From the NCBI GenBank assembly GCA_945878585.1, contig CAMDXQ010000002.1, forward strand, positions 1 to 63,806: 63,806 nucleotides of DNA, in the 5' to 3' direction. How positions within the stretch are numbered: the first letter of the stretch is position 1; each line of letters begins with the position of its first letter. This stretch comes from Akkermansia muciniphila. GTDB lineage: Bacteria > Verrucomicrobiota > Verrucomicrobiia > Methylacidiphilales > Verrucolacustridaceae. The position numbers were made by a program, and so were the translations under genes. The notes below the pieces were generated by a model. The model was not told the DNA's origin. It saw only the letters and a list, made by a program, of their open reading frames with translations, and made no database searches. Of this stretch, positions 1 through 9,247 are shown one piece after another.

Positions 1-723
1 ATGCCCGGTTTTGTGTATGTTCCCTACAACGATTTGGCGGCGGTGGAGACAGCGATCGGGCCTAAGACGGCAGCCGTGATGATTGAGGGGATCCAGGGCG
101 AGGGTGGGGTGATTCCCGCCACTCCGGAATACCTATTGGGATTACGGAAGTTGACGAGGGAAAACGGCATCTATCTCCTGATGGACTCGGTACAGTGCGG
201 GCACTATCGGACGGGCCGGTTTCAGAGCTATGAAAAAATTTTAGAAAAAGCGGGTGAAAAAGGAGCGTTCATTCCGGATGCGGTTTCGATGGCAAAAAGC
301 TTGGGTGGTGGATTTCCGATCGGGGCGGTCTGGCTGGGGGAGAGGTTGGCCGATGTCCTAGGTCCAGGGACGCATGCAACCACCTATGGGGGAACGGCGC
401 TGGCTTGTGCGGTGGCCTTGGAGGTTTTGAAAATTATCGATGAAGAGGGGCTGGCAAAAAACATAGAGCGGATGGGGGAAGAGCTGAAGAAAGGATTGGG
501 AAAGTTGTCGGGTCGGGGATGGGTGGGCGAGGTGAGGGGCTTTGGGGGAATGGTAGGGGTAACGGTGAAGGGGAGGAGTCACGCGGAGGTGGCAGAGGCT
601 TTGGCGAAGGTGGGGTTATTGGTCGTTCCTGCAGGTTCGGATGTTCTGCGGTTTTTGGCTCCGTATTCTGTATCGATGGATGAAGTGCAGGAGGCGGTGA
701 AGAAAGTGGAATCGACCCTATGA
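1..723 (+). CDS. argD: Acetylornithine/class-III aminotransferase, C-terminal part (5' truncated by window)
   Basis: Class-III aminotransferase motifs EGIQGEGGVIPA, LLMDSVQCG, SMAKSLGGGFPIGA, THATTYGGTALACAVAL. It overlaps argF by ATGA. Confidence 0.9.
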   Translation: MPGFVYVPYNDLAAVETAIGPKTAAVMIEGIQGEGGVIPATPEYLLGLRKLTRENGIYLLMDSVQCGHYRTGRFQSYEKILEKAGEKGAFIPDAVSMAKSLGGGFPIGAVWLGERLADVLGPGTHATTYGGTALACAVALEVLKIIDEEGLAKNIERMGEELKKGLGKLSGRGWVGEVRGFGGMVGVTVKGRSHAEVAEALAKVGLLVVPAGSDVLRFLAPYSVSMDEVQEAVKKVESTL

Positions 724-1628
724 GGCATCTGCTGAAGCTCGAAGGAGTGAAGGAGTCGGAGGCGAGGGAGATTCTTCGGTTGGCTCGGCTCGCAAAAAAG
801 GGGCGGGGGAAGAAAAGTTCAGCCAAAGGGCCTTTAACGGCGCAGATCTGGGCTCTTATTTTTACGAAAGCATCCACACGGACCCGAGTATCTTTTGAAG
901 TGGCGATTCGGGAGTTGGGCGGGGTGCCTAGCTTCCTAAGTGCGGCTGAAATTCAATTGGGAAGGGGGGAGTTGGTGCGAGATACGGCCCGAGTTATGGG
1001 GCGGATGGTGCATGGCGCGGTCATTCGGACTTTTGCGCAGTCGGACGTTGAAGAGTTTGCCGAGTTTGCAAAAATTCCTACGATCAATGCCCTCACAGAC
1101 GACGAGCATCCTTGTCAAATTCTGAGCGACATTTTCACTATTGAGGAGAAGCGGGGATCCATCCGGGGTAAGAGAATAGCTTTCATCGGCGATGCAGCGT
1201 GCAACGTGCCGAGATCTTGGGCGGAAGCAGCGAAAATATTCGATTTTCAACTGGTCTGCGGGGCTCCGAAAGAGTTTCGGCCTCCTTCGGTCGGAAAACA
1301 TGTGAGTTGGACTGAGGATCCGATGGAGGCCGCGAAGGGGGCAGATGTACTGTACACGGATGTGTGGGTTTCGATGGGGAAGGAGTCGGAGACAGTGCAG
1401 CGGGAGAGAATCTTTGCTCCATACCGAATTGATCGAAAGATGGTGGGATTGGCCAAGAAGGATGTGCTGGTTCTGCACTGTCTCCCCGCCTACCGGGGGA
1501 AGGAGATTAGTGCTGAGATTTTGGAGGAGCGATCGCAGGATATTTTCGATCAGGCGGAAAACCGACTCCATACCCAAAAAGGAATTTTGGAATGGATCGT
1601 CGCCAAGTCATTGAAGGTCAAGAAGTAG
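720..1628 (+). CDS. argF: Ornithine carbamoyltransferase
   Basis: Motifs FTKASTRTRVSFEVA, DDEHPCQILSD, LHCLPAYRGKEI. Confidence 0.95.
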   Translation: MRHLLKLEGVKESEAREILRLARLAKKGRGKKSSAKGPLTAQIWALIFTKASTRTRVSFEVAIRELGGVPSFLSAAEIQLGRGELVRDTARVMGRMVHGAVIRTFAQSDVEEFAEFAKIPTINALTDDEHPCQILSDIFTIEEKRGSIRGKRIAFIGDAACNVPRSWAEAAKIFDFQLVCGAPKEFRPPSVGKHVSWTEDPMEAAKGADVLYTDVWVSMGKESETVQRERIFAPYRIDRKMVGLAKKDVLVLHCLPAYRGKEISAEILEERSQDIFDQAENRLHTQKGILEWIVAKSLKVKK

Positions 1629-1681
1629 TCTGTTGGGTGGTCTGGACTCGACCCGTTGCTTTGGGTTGGTAAGTTAATCTT

Positions 1682-2917
1682 ATGAGTGCAGTAACAACCC
1701 CAGCTCCAAAAAAAGTAAATTTACGAACCCCCGAGGTTATGGAAGCCGTCGCGGCTGAAGTGCAGAAGCATTATCGCAGCTTGGCGGTGGAATACGTGAG
1801 GGCGACAGGGCGGGCGTTGGAAGCCGAGGATATGACCGTGGTTTTGGCTAAAGCGTTCGGATTTTGTTATGGGGTGGAGCGTGCAATCGATTTGGCTTAT
1901 GCGGCGGCAAAAGTGTTCAAGGACAAACGAATCTTTTTGTTGGGGGAGATTATTCATAATCCCGAGGTCAATGAACAGTTGAGGGAAATGAAGATTCAGT
2001 CCTTAAAGCGACACAAGGAAGGATATGATCTGAAGGGGTTAACGGCGGAAGATGTGGTGATCGTTCCCGCGTTTGGCGCAGAAGTAGGGACGATGGATGA
2101 GCTGAAGAAAATCGGATGTCAGACAGTGGATACGACCTGTGGAGACGTGATGAGCGTGTGGAAACGTGTCCGGCAGTACAATAAGGAGCGTGTGACGTCG
2201 ATCATCCACGGAAAATCCTCGCATGAGGAGACGATGGCAACCAGTTCTCGGGCCTTGAGCACCGACGGATTGGGGCACTATCTGGTCGTCTATAATCTCG
2301 AAGAGACCGATTACGTTTGTAACTACATCCGCAATGGAGGGAGCAAAGCCGAGTTTCTGAAAAAATTCGAAGGCGCTCACTCGCCTGGGTTTGATCCGGA
2401 AAAGCATTTACAGGCGGTGGGGGTGGCGAATCAGACGACCATGATGCGTGGGGAGACGGAGGAAGTACAAAGGCGGATCAAGAAGGCGATTGAGGATCGG
2501 TTCGGTGAAAAAAAGATGGGGGAGCACTTTCGTTTCTTCGACACGATTTGCGGAGCGACCCAGGAGCGTCAGGATGCGTTGCGGGATCTTTTGGTGGTCC
2601 CGTTGGATCTGTTGCTGGTGGTTGGCGGCTATAATAGCAGTAACACGAGCCATTTGGCCGAGATGGGAGAAGCCAAGTTGCCCACCTATTTTATCCGAAA
2701 CTGTACCAAGATGATTTCAACGGATGAGATCGAGCATTACGATCAACATGCCCAGAAGGAGAAGAGAACGAAGGGGTGGTTGCCCAAGGGGAAGGTGAAG
2801 ATCGGGGTAACGGCCGGGGCCTCCTGTCCCAACAACGTGATTGAGGAAACAATTGCCAAGTTATTTCAGTTTCGGGGTGTCGATGTGAAAACGTTGATAC
2901 CCGAACCGACCGTCTAG
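1682..2917 (+). CDS. ispH: 4-hydroxy-3-methylbut-2-enyl diphosphate reductase, long (cyanobacterial/plant-like) form
   Basis: AFGFCYGVERAI, SIIHGKSSHEETMATSS, VVGGYNSSNTSHLAEM, GVTAGASCPNNVIEE. 411 aa with an N-terminal extension. Confidence 0.93.
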   Translation: MSAVTTPAPKKVNLRTPEVMEAVAAEVQKHYRSLAVEYVRATGRALEAEDMTVVLAKAFGFCYGVERAIDLAYAAAKVFKDKRIFLLGEIIHNPEVNEQLREMKIQSLKRHKEGYDLKGLTAEDVVIVPAFGAEVGTMDELKKIGCQTVDTTCGDVMSVWKRVRQYNKERVTSIIHGKSSHEETMATSSRALSTDGLGHYLVVYNLEETDYVCNYIRNGGSKAEFLKKFEGAHSPGFDPEKHLQAVGVANQTTMMRGETEEVQRRIKKAIEDRFGEKKMGEHFRFFDTICGATQERQDALRDLLVVPLDLLLVVGGYNSSNTSHLAEMGEAKLPTYFIRNCTKMISTDEIEHYDQHAQKEKRTKGWLPKGKVKIGVTAGASCPNNVIEETIAKLFQFRGVDVKTLIPEPTV

Positions 2918-2918
2918 A

Positions 2919-4316
2919 CTACTTAGACAAAGTGTCCGCAAGTTTAGCGACAAGTCCGCCAAAACTTCCGTTGGTAAATACGGCCACGACATCTCCGGAT
3001 TTGAGGCGGGGAAGGATGTCCTTCAAGATTTCCTCTGGACCGGGAAGGTAGAAGGATTCGCGTCCCGCTTTGCGAATGTCGTCGGCGATTTTCTTTGGAT
3101 CGAGGCGCATTTGCGGATCGATCTGATCCTTGCGGGCGATTTCGGTGATGTAGACACCGTCAGCGGCTGAAAGGGACTCGGCGAGTTCATTCTGAAAGAT
3201 GCCCCGGCGAGTTGTGTTCGAGCGGGGTTCAAAAAGAGCCCAAAGGCGGCGTCCGGGATATTTCGCCCGAAGTGCGGCGATCGACTCCCTCAAGGCGGAA
3301 GGGTGATGGCCAAAGTCATCGACAACTGTAATGCCTTTGGCTTCAGCTCGTACCTCTAGACGACGTCTGACTCCGCGGAACTGGGGCAGGATCGAAGCGA
3401 GTTTTTCAAGAGAGACGCCCAGGGTGTGGGCTGCGCAGAGCGCCATCGAGGCGTTGTGGACGTTGTGACGTCCTGGAATCTTTAAGTGAAACTCTTGGCT
3501 ATGGAGGGTGAAGATTGATCCGGAAGCGTCCTCCTTAAGAATCTGATATCGGGCGGCGGCTTGGGGCCCTGAACCGACTTCCAGGATCTCGCATGGGGCG
3601 TCCTTAGCGACTGCCAGGGCGTTGGGGTCGTCGGCATTGATCAGAGCCAGACCATTCTGCGGAACTTGCTGAAGAAGCTGGCGAAAGGATTTCTGAATGG
3701 CGGCGAGGTCGGTGTAGATGTCGGCATGGTCGAATTCTACGTTGTTCAGAATGACTAGCTCGGGAAGGTATTGGAGGAACTTGCTACGTTTGTCGGCGAA
3801 GGAGGTGTCGTACTCATCTCCTTCCAAGACCCAGAAAGGCCCGGTTCCGTGGTGGCAGCCGGCGGGCAGGTCGAGGGGGACTCCGCCGATGAACCAGCTG
3901 GGGTGAAGTCCTGCCTTTTCCAGAAGGAAGGCAAGCATGGTAGAGGTGGTGGTTTTTCCGTGGGTACCTGAGACAACGAGATTACGAGTTTTGTAGAGGA
4001 ACCAACCCCGAAGGAGTTCGGGTAGGGAGACAAAGGGAATGCGGTGGGTGAGGACGGCTTCTAGTTCGGGGTTCCCGCGGGAGAGGGCATTTCCGACGAT
4101 CGCGAGGTCGGGTTTGGGGTTGAGATTCTTTTCCGAGTAGCCTTCGTGAAAGACGATGCCTTGATCGCGAAGAAAATCGGACATGGGGGGGTACACGGCT
4201 TGGTCGGAGCCGGTGACCTGAAGTCCAATTTTTCGGAACATAGCCGCGACGGTACCCATCCCGGTCCCAGCGATGCCCAGGAAGTGGAGGTGTTTAAGAT
4301 GGGCACGATCGAGCAT
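2919..4316 (-). CDS. mpl: UDP-N-acetylmuramate:L-alanyl-gamma-D-glutamyl-meso-diaminopimelate ligase (Mur ligase family)
   Basis: HFLGIAGTGMGTVAAMFR, GTHGKTTTSTMLA, LEGDEYDTSFADKRSKF (Mpl-type), DDFGHHPSALRE. Confidence 0.92.
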   Translation of the reverse strand: MLDRAHLKHLHFLGIAGTGMGTVAAMFRKIGLQVTGSDQAVYPPMSDFLRDQGIVFHEGYSEKNLNPKPDLAIVGNALSRGNPELEAVLTHRIPFVSLPELLRGWFLYKTRNLVVSGTHGKTTTSTMLAFLLEKAGLHPSWFIGGVPLDLPAGCHHGTGPFWVLEGDEYDTSFADKRSKFLQYLPELVILNNVEFDHADIYTDLAAIQKSFRQLLQQVPQNGLALINADDPNALAVAKDAPCEILEVGSGPQAAARYQILKEDASGSIFTLHSQEFHLKIPGRHNVHNASMALCAAHTLGVSLEKLASILPQFRGVRRRLEVRAEAKGITVVDDFGHHPSALRESIAALRAKYPGRRLWALFEPRSNTTRRGIFQNELAESLSAADGVYITEIARKDQIDPQMRLDPKKIADDIRKAGRESFYLPGPEEILKDILPRLKSGDVVAVFTNGSFGGLVAKLADTLSK

Positions 4317-4366
4317 GGGATCCCTCTTCGGATGGCGCAGAGAAAGGATGGAGTCGAGAGAAAACC

Positions 4367-4684
4367 TTAAAATCGCAGGATGAGGTCGGCTCCAGAGGCT
4401 GCTTTTTCGAGTTCTCCTTCGGGGATGTAGCTCACGGGCGGGGTGGAAGGAAGAGGGGTTCCAGAGGGGATAAGGATGCGGGTTTGGGGGGAGATGATCG
4501 AGTCCCAGGATCCGATGGGTCCTCCCATTTCAGGTTGGAGGAGTAGTAGAGCGGAGGATGTGAGGATGAGATCGACGCGCAATCTTCCGGTGGCGGTAAG
4601 GCCGGCGGCGAGACGCAGGGCTTCTTCGGCGAGGCGGCGTTTCCCCTCAGGAGCAGTCTGGCAAAGGATGGCGACTCTTTTCAT
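4367..4684 (-). CDS. DsrE/DsrF (TusC-like) family small protein
   Basis: 105 aa ORF that overlaps the next DsrE-like ORF. N-terminal VAILCQTAPEGKRRLAEEALRLAAGL resembles a DsrF/TusC-type fold start. Weak family call. Confidence 0.5.
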   Translation of the reverse strand: MKRVAILCQTAPEGKRRLAEEALRLAAGLTATGRLRVDLILTSSALLLLQPEMGGPIGSWDSIISPQTRILIPSGTPLPSTPPVSYIPEGELEKAASGADLILRF

Positions 4685-5007
4685 GACGGATTATAGGATT
4701 GGCTGGAGGGGCATCGTTCAATCAGCTCAGCGAGGAGTCCAGGGCCGCCGAGGACGATCTCGATCGAGTGGTTGGGGGCGAAAGAATCCACCGCGCGGGG
4801 ACAGGCGAAGAGTCGGAGTCCCTGAGCGACCAGCTTGGGCAGGCGGGAATCGAGAAGAGCGGAGGCCCCCTCATGGAGGAGGTATGCCGAGACGGTTTTC
4901 CCGGACGACAACGCCTCCTGAGCATCCTTCCAAAAGGCTGTGTTCGATGGGGTGCGTGGGGGTGCAGCTAGAAGATGCAGAACACTCAAGCCCGACCTCG
5001 CCGCCAA
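4681..5007 (-). CDS. DsrE family (TusD-like) small protein
   Basis: VLHLLAAPPRTPSNTAFWKDAQEALSSGKTVSAYLLHEGA...LVAQGLRLFACPRAV carries the single conserved-type Cys of DsrE/TusD proteins. Confidence 0.55.
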   Translation of the reverse strand: MAARSGLSVLHLLAAPPRTPSNTAFWKDAQEALSSGKTVSAYLLHEGASALLDSRLPKLVAQGLRLFACPRAVDSFAPNHSIEIVLGGPGLLAELIERCPSSQSYNPS

Positions 5008-5020
5008 ACCCGACGCCAGG

Positions 5021-5284
5021 TTATACCAAACCGGCGCGTTTCAGGGTCGAGTATGCGCCGTTCTTGTCGATCGTCTTCATGGCGCGGGCGGTGAGCTTCA
5101 CCGTGATATGGCGCCCGAGTTCGGTGACATAGATCCGTTTTGTGCGCAAATTCGGACGGAAACGACGTGCGGTGTTCGCGGTGACGTGGGTACCGATACC
5201 ACCCGATTTCTTGGATTTACCACTCCGAATGATCTTACGACCGAGGGAGGGCACAGCCCCTGTGACTTGGCAACGGCGGCTCAT
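5021..5284 (-). CDS. rpmB: 50S ribosomal protein bL28
   Basis: [15 protein letters not shown]...[14 protein letters not shown]...[17 protein letters not shown]. Confidence 0.93.
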   Translation of the reverse strand: MSRRCQVTGAVPSLGRKIIRSGKSKKSGGIGTHVTANTARRFRPNLRTKRIYVTELGRHITVKLTARAMKTIDKNGAYSTLKRAGLV

Positions 5285-5511
5285 TTGAGGAGGAGGACGT
5301 TACGAGCCCTCTTGATTGCGGTGTTGAGTTGGCGGTGAAGGTGAGCAGGCATGCCGGTGACCTTGCGGGGGAGGATTTTTCCGGTTTCGGTGATAAATTT
5401 GCGGAGTAGCTCCACATTCCGGAAGTCGATGGCTTCGCCGTTGATGTCGATCCGGCGACGGGGCGCGGAGCGGTTCATACGGCGTGGGCGGCGGGCTTTT
5501 TTAACGATCAT
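5281..5511 (-). CDS. rpsR: 30S ribosomal protein bS18
   Basis: [48 protein letters not shown]. Internal Met (MIVKKARRP) chosen as start because the listed ORF overlaps the upstream gene. Confidence 0.92.
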   Translation of the reverse strand: MIVKKARRPRRMNRSAPRRRIDINGEAIDFRNVELLRKFITETGKILPRKVTGMPAHLHRQLNTAIKRARNVLLLK

Positions 5512-5515
5512 ACGA

Positions 5516-6214
5516 TTACTCCTTGGACTTGGTTTTTTCTTCTTCGTCGGACTCTTCCCCACCCTCATCGTCGGAGGTTTCGTTGGAGTCCATCAAAGGT
5601 TGGGCAGGTTCCCAACGATTCTTACCTTTGTTTTCCTGCTCAAAGCGAGATTGGCATTCGACGGTGAAACGCGCAAAGGGAATCGCCTCAAGACGGGCAA
5701 CGGGAATCGGTTGTCCCGACATCTCGCACACACCGTAGGCGTGGGCTTCGATCCGTTTCAGGGCAGATTCGATCTCATAAAGTGCATCTTGCTCTTGGCT
5801 GAGAAGGCTGAGGGCGAAATCCTTTTCGTAAGCGTCACTGCCTGCATCGGCCTGGTGCATTCCGAAGGCAGAACCGCCACCTTCTCCCCGCTCGCGGAGA
5901 CTGTCCTTCGTGACTCCCTGCATCTGGTCGACGATATGATCGCGGAGTTCGGATAGTTTGAGTTTCTGTCTTTCCAAAAAGGCGGAGGAGAACTTCGGCG
6001 GTTTGGCCGGTTTCGTGTTTTCTTCTAGAGGGCGGAGGAATTTCGCAGGGGTTTTGATCGGGAAAGGGGGTCCAGAAGGCTTCTTAGGGGCGACGACCTT
6101 GGTCGGTGCCTTATTCTTGGCCTTGGAGGCGGGACGAGCCTGGGCTTTTTTCTTCGAAACCTTCTTCTTGGAGGAGGATTTCGTAGCTTTTTTGGATTTA
6201 GACTTCTTCGCCAT
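5516..6214 (-). CDS. TraR/DksA-like protein with Lys/Ala/Ser-rich N-terminal tail and degenerate zinc finger
   Basis: [49 protein letters not shown] matches the DksA C-terminal region, but only 2 of the 4 Cys are present. Basic low-complexity N-terminus ([18 protein letters not shown]...). Confidence 0.8.
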   Translation of the reverse strand: MAKKSKSKKATKSSSKKKVSKKKAQARPASKAKNKAPTKVVAPKKPSGPPFPIKTPAKFLRPLEENTKPAKPPKFSSAFLERQKLKLSELRDHIVDQMQGVTKDSLRERGEGGGSAFGMHQADAGSDAYEKDFALSLLSQEQDALYEIESALKRIEAHAYGVCEMSGQPIPVARLEAIPFARFTVECQSRFEQENKGKNRWEPAQPLMDSNETSDDEGGEESDEEEKTKSKE

Positions 6215-6270
6215 GAAATTTCAAACCTAGCTTAGCGCCAAGGGCTTGCCAACCGTAAAAGGGGGGTGTT

Positions 6271-8250
6271 TTAAGGTGTTTCGAGGCTGAGGTAGGTGGG
6301 GTGGGAGAGCCCTTTTTCGTAATTATCCAGGAGATCCATGCCTTCGGTCGCCTTCATTTTGTCCTGTTTGATCGCTTCGTCGATCTGGGCCTTGATCATG
6401 CGGGAAAGCTGGTTGGTTTCGTACTGAACATTGCCCAAGACCCTTCCGATCGAGAAGCCAGGGATAGTTTCTTCGATGTAAAATCCGTCCGGTTCATCCG
6501 GGTCAAGGTACACGTGGGCCTCGTTCACCGACCCGAACAGGTTGTGTAGATCTCCCATGACATCTTGGTAAGCCCCGAGCAGGAAGAACCCGAGAAGATA
6601 GGGCTGACCGTTTAACACGTGCAGGGGAAGACTGGAACGAATGCCCGAGCCGTCCACGAAATGGTCGATTTTTCCGTCCGAATCACAGGTAATGTCGACG
6701 AGACGGCCTTGCTGGGTAGGGGCTTCGTGAAGCCGATGGATCGGGACGATGGGGAAAAGCTGTTTGAGTGCCCAGTGATCGATGAGGGATTGGAAAACAC
6801 TGAAGTTACAGAGGTACTGGCAACCGAGCTGTTCCTGAAGTTTTCGAATTTCTTCGGGTGGGGGGCGACCATTTTGGTACAGCGCAGAAATTTTGGAGAT
6901 CAGATGCCAAAAGGAGTCTTCAACGCGGGCTTTGGTGGCGAGGTCGAGCAGACCAAGATCGAATCGGGCTGCGGCCTCTTCCTTGACGGTCAGGCCGTCG
7001 TGAAGAGATTCGCGACGATTTTTGCGGGTAAGATTGACGACAAGCTCGGAAAGCTGGCGGACAAATTCGGGATCTTCCTCCTTGGCCTGAACGAAGGGGC
7101 GGGGAGTTTTCTCGATCGTTCCAAAGACTTCCACGAGGAGGACGGAATGGTGGGCAACCGTGGCTCGACCGCTTTCACTGACCAGTGTCGGATGGGGGAC
7201 TTTTTCCTGTCGGCAAACTTCGGCCACGGATCGGACAACATCCCGGGCGTATTCGGCCAAGGTGTAGTTCATGGAGCTTTCCGAGTCGCTGCGGGAGCCG
7301 TCGTAATCGATCGCCAATCCGCCTCCGACGTCCAGGTAAGCGGGTTTGAGGCCGAGATGGTGGAGTTGGGCGTAAAAGCGGGTGGCTTCGCGGACGGCTC
7401 GGCGAAGGGCCAGAATATCGGGGATTTGGGATCCCACGTGGAAGTGGAGCATTTGCAAGGCTTCGGGACAGCCCTCTTTTCTGAGGTATTCGATCGCTTC
7501 GAGTAGTTCGCTGGTGGAGAGACCAAACTTAGCGTCATCGCCGCCGGAGAGGGCCCATTTGCCGACTCCACGAGCGGAGAGACGTACGCGTACGCCGACG
7601 AGGAGTTGAACCTGCATCGCACGGGCGGTTTCGACAGCAAGGCGGAGCTCTTCGGGCTTTTCGATCACTAGAATCACTTTTTTGCCGAGTTTTCTTCCGA
7701 GAAGGGCAGTTCGGATGAATTCGGCGTCCTTGTATCCGTTGCAGACGAGAAGGCTTTCCGGATCGCGGTGGTGTGCGAGGCCAGCAAAGAGTTCAGGTTT
7801 GCTGCCGACTTCGAGCCCGAAGTGGAAGGGTTCGCCTGCATCGAGGATCTCTTCCACAACCTCGCGCATCTGGTTGACCTTGATCGGAAAAACCCCTCGA
7901 TAGGAGCCTTTGTAGCGGGTGGATTTGATTGCTTCGGCAAAAGCTTCGTTGATAGCGCGGACGCGGTGACGAAGGAGATCGTGAAAGCGAATGAGGAGAG
8001 GGTAGTTGAGGCCGCGTTCCCGAGCCCGGGTGGCAACTTTCACAAGATCGATTTCGGCTCCCTCGGTATTCAAGGGGCGAACGGTCATGTTCCCGGAGGT
8101 GTTTACGCCAAAGTAGCCACTGCCCCAGCGCGCGATTCCATAGGTTTGGAGAGCACGATCGATCGACCACGATTCGGGAAGGTCAGCCACAGGATGATTG
8201 ATATACGGCTTCAGCGGAAGAATGCAACGATTCCCACTCTTTTTCAGCAT
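6271..8250 (-). CDS. speA: Biosynthetic arginine decarboxylase
   Basis: SWSIDRALQTYGIARWGSGYFGVN, GVFPIKVNQMREVVEEI, LHFHVGSQIPDI, LDVGGGLAIDYDG. Start trimmed to an internal Met (MLKKSGNRC) to avoid overlap with the divergent gene. Confidence 0.93.
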   Translation of the reverse strand: MLKKSGNRCILPLKPYINHPVADLPESWSIDRALQTYGIARWGSGYFGVNTSGNMTVRPLNTEGAEIDLVKVATRARERGLNYPLLIRFHDLLRHRVRAINEAFAEAIKSTRYKGSYRGVFPIKVNQMREVVEEILDAGEPFHFGLEVGSKPELFAGLAHHRDPESLLVCNGYKDAEFIRTALLGRKLGKKVILVIEKPEELRLAVETARAMQVQLLVGVRVRLSARGVGKWALSGGDDAKFGLSTSELLEAIEYLRKEGCPEALQMLHFHVGSQIPDILALRRAVREATRFYAQLHHLGLKPAYLDVGGGLAIDYDGSRSDSESSMNYTLAEYARDVVRSVAEVCRQEKVPHPTLVSESGRATVAHHSVLLVEVFGTIEKTPRPFVQAKEEDPEFVRQLSELVVNLTRKNRRESLHDGLTVKEEAAARFDLGLLDLATKARVEDSFWHLISKISALYQNGRPPPEEIRKLQEQLGCQYLCNFSVFQSLIDHWALKQLFPIVPIHRLHEAPTQQGRLVDITCDSDGKIDHFVDGSGIRSSLPLHVLNGQPYLLGFFLLGAYQDVMGDLHNLFGSVNEAHVYLDPDEPDGFYIEETIPGFSIGRVLGNVQYETNQLSRMIKAQIDEAIKQDKMKATEGMDLLDNYEKGLSHPTYLSLETP

Positions 8251-8285
8251 CTTGCGACCAAGGAGGTAGTCGGTAAGGTGAGAGT

Positions 8286-8828
8286 ATGACGGATGCCATC
8301 CAAGTTCAGATACTCGGCTTAATGCCGGCGGCAAACGGAATGGCTGTTTTTTTGGGGAACGAAACGAAAACATTCAGCATCCACGTGGATCACGGGGTCG
8401 GGACTTCGATTGCTCTTTTATTGAAAGGGGAGAAAAGGGAGCGCCCTTTGACGCATGACCTGATTCATCTGATTTTGCAGGGTTTTTCGATCAGCGTCGA
8501 CCGGGTGATTATCAACGACCTTCGGAACGACACCTATTTTGCCCGTTTGACGCTACGGCAGGTGGGGCCAGGAGGAACCTCGATCACGGAGATCGATGCC
8601 AGGCCGAGTGATTGCGTGGCGGTGGCGCTAGAAACGCAAAAGCCGATTTTCGTGGCAAAAAGTGTTTGGGATAAAGTTTCCGACATGACTCCTTTTTTGC
8701 AGGAGTTAAAAAAGAAGTTTGAGACGGGGGAAGGAATGGAAGAGGAGGGTGGAGAAGAGGGGGATGGAGAATCGAAAGGGGAAAAACCGCGGGATGGAGG
8801 GAAGGGGCCAGGGAAAAAGGGTTTGTGA
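8286..8828 (+). CDS. Bifunctional nuclease (BFN/DUF151) family protein
   Basis: VQILGLMPAANGMAVFLGN...FSIHVDHGVGTSIA...RPLTHDLIHLIL...ARPSDCVAVALETQKPIFV. Confidence 0.8.
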   Translation: MTDAIQVQILGLMPAANGMAVFLGNETKTFSIHVDHGVGTSIALLLKGEKRERPLTHDLIHLILQGFSISVDRVIINDLRNDTYFARLTLRQVGPGGTSITEIDARPSDCVAVALETQKPIFVAKSVWDKVSDMTPFLQELKKKFETGEGMEEEGGEEGDGESKGEKPRDGGKGPGKKGL

Positions 8829-8842
8829 CCTCCTAGATAGAA

Positions 8843-9205
8843 TTAACTATTTTCTTCCGAAGGCGGCTCGATTTCGGACATGATCTGAAGAATCCGATCA
8901 CCGCGGCGTTGGGCTTCATCCACGTGAAAATGGAGGCGAGGGGTGTATTTGATATGGAGGGTTTTATTGAGTTCCCCTTGCCACCCTTCCTTCAACATAT
9001 TCAAGGTGTGGATGACGTCGGCGTCAGGGGATGATCCGTCGAGATGGGTTACATAAACCTGAGCGTGGCGCAGATCAGGGCTGACCTCCACACCCGTGAT
9101 CGTGATCAATTTCCCATCCAATGTGCGTTCCCGCGTGACAAGCCGAGCCAAGACGGAGCGGATCGATTCGGAAACACGAAAGAGGCGACGGCTGGCCATG
9201 CCCAT
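8843..9205 (-). CDS. rbfA: 30S ribosome-binding factor
   Basis: SRRLFRVSESIRSVLARLV...ITGVEVSPDLRHAQVYVT...LHIKYTPRLHFHVDEAQRRGDRI, located downstream of infB. Confidence 0.9.
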   Translation of the reverse strand: MGMASRRLFRVSESIRSVLARLVTRERTLDGKLITITGVEVSPDLRHAQVYVTHLDGSSPDADVIHTLNMLKEGWQGELNKTLHIKYTPRLHFHVDEAQRRGDRILQIMSEIEPPSEENS

Positions 9206-9247
9206 AGCCTAGCCGAACTTTTCGTTGAAGAAAGGGAAAGAGGCGGA

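Noticed and set aside
4443-5132. 229-aa plus-strand ORF across the DsrE-like pair
   Set aside because: Arg/Pro/Gly-rich mirror frame. The opposite-strand operon layout with 4-nt overlaps is more convincing.
6619-7506. 295-aa plus-strand ORF antisense to speA
   Set aside because: Mirror frame of a confidently assigned gene. No recognisable motifs. The same applies to 7768-8289.
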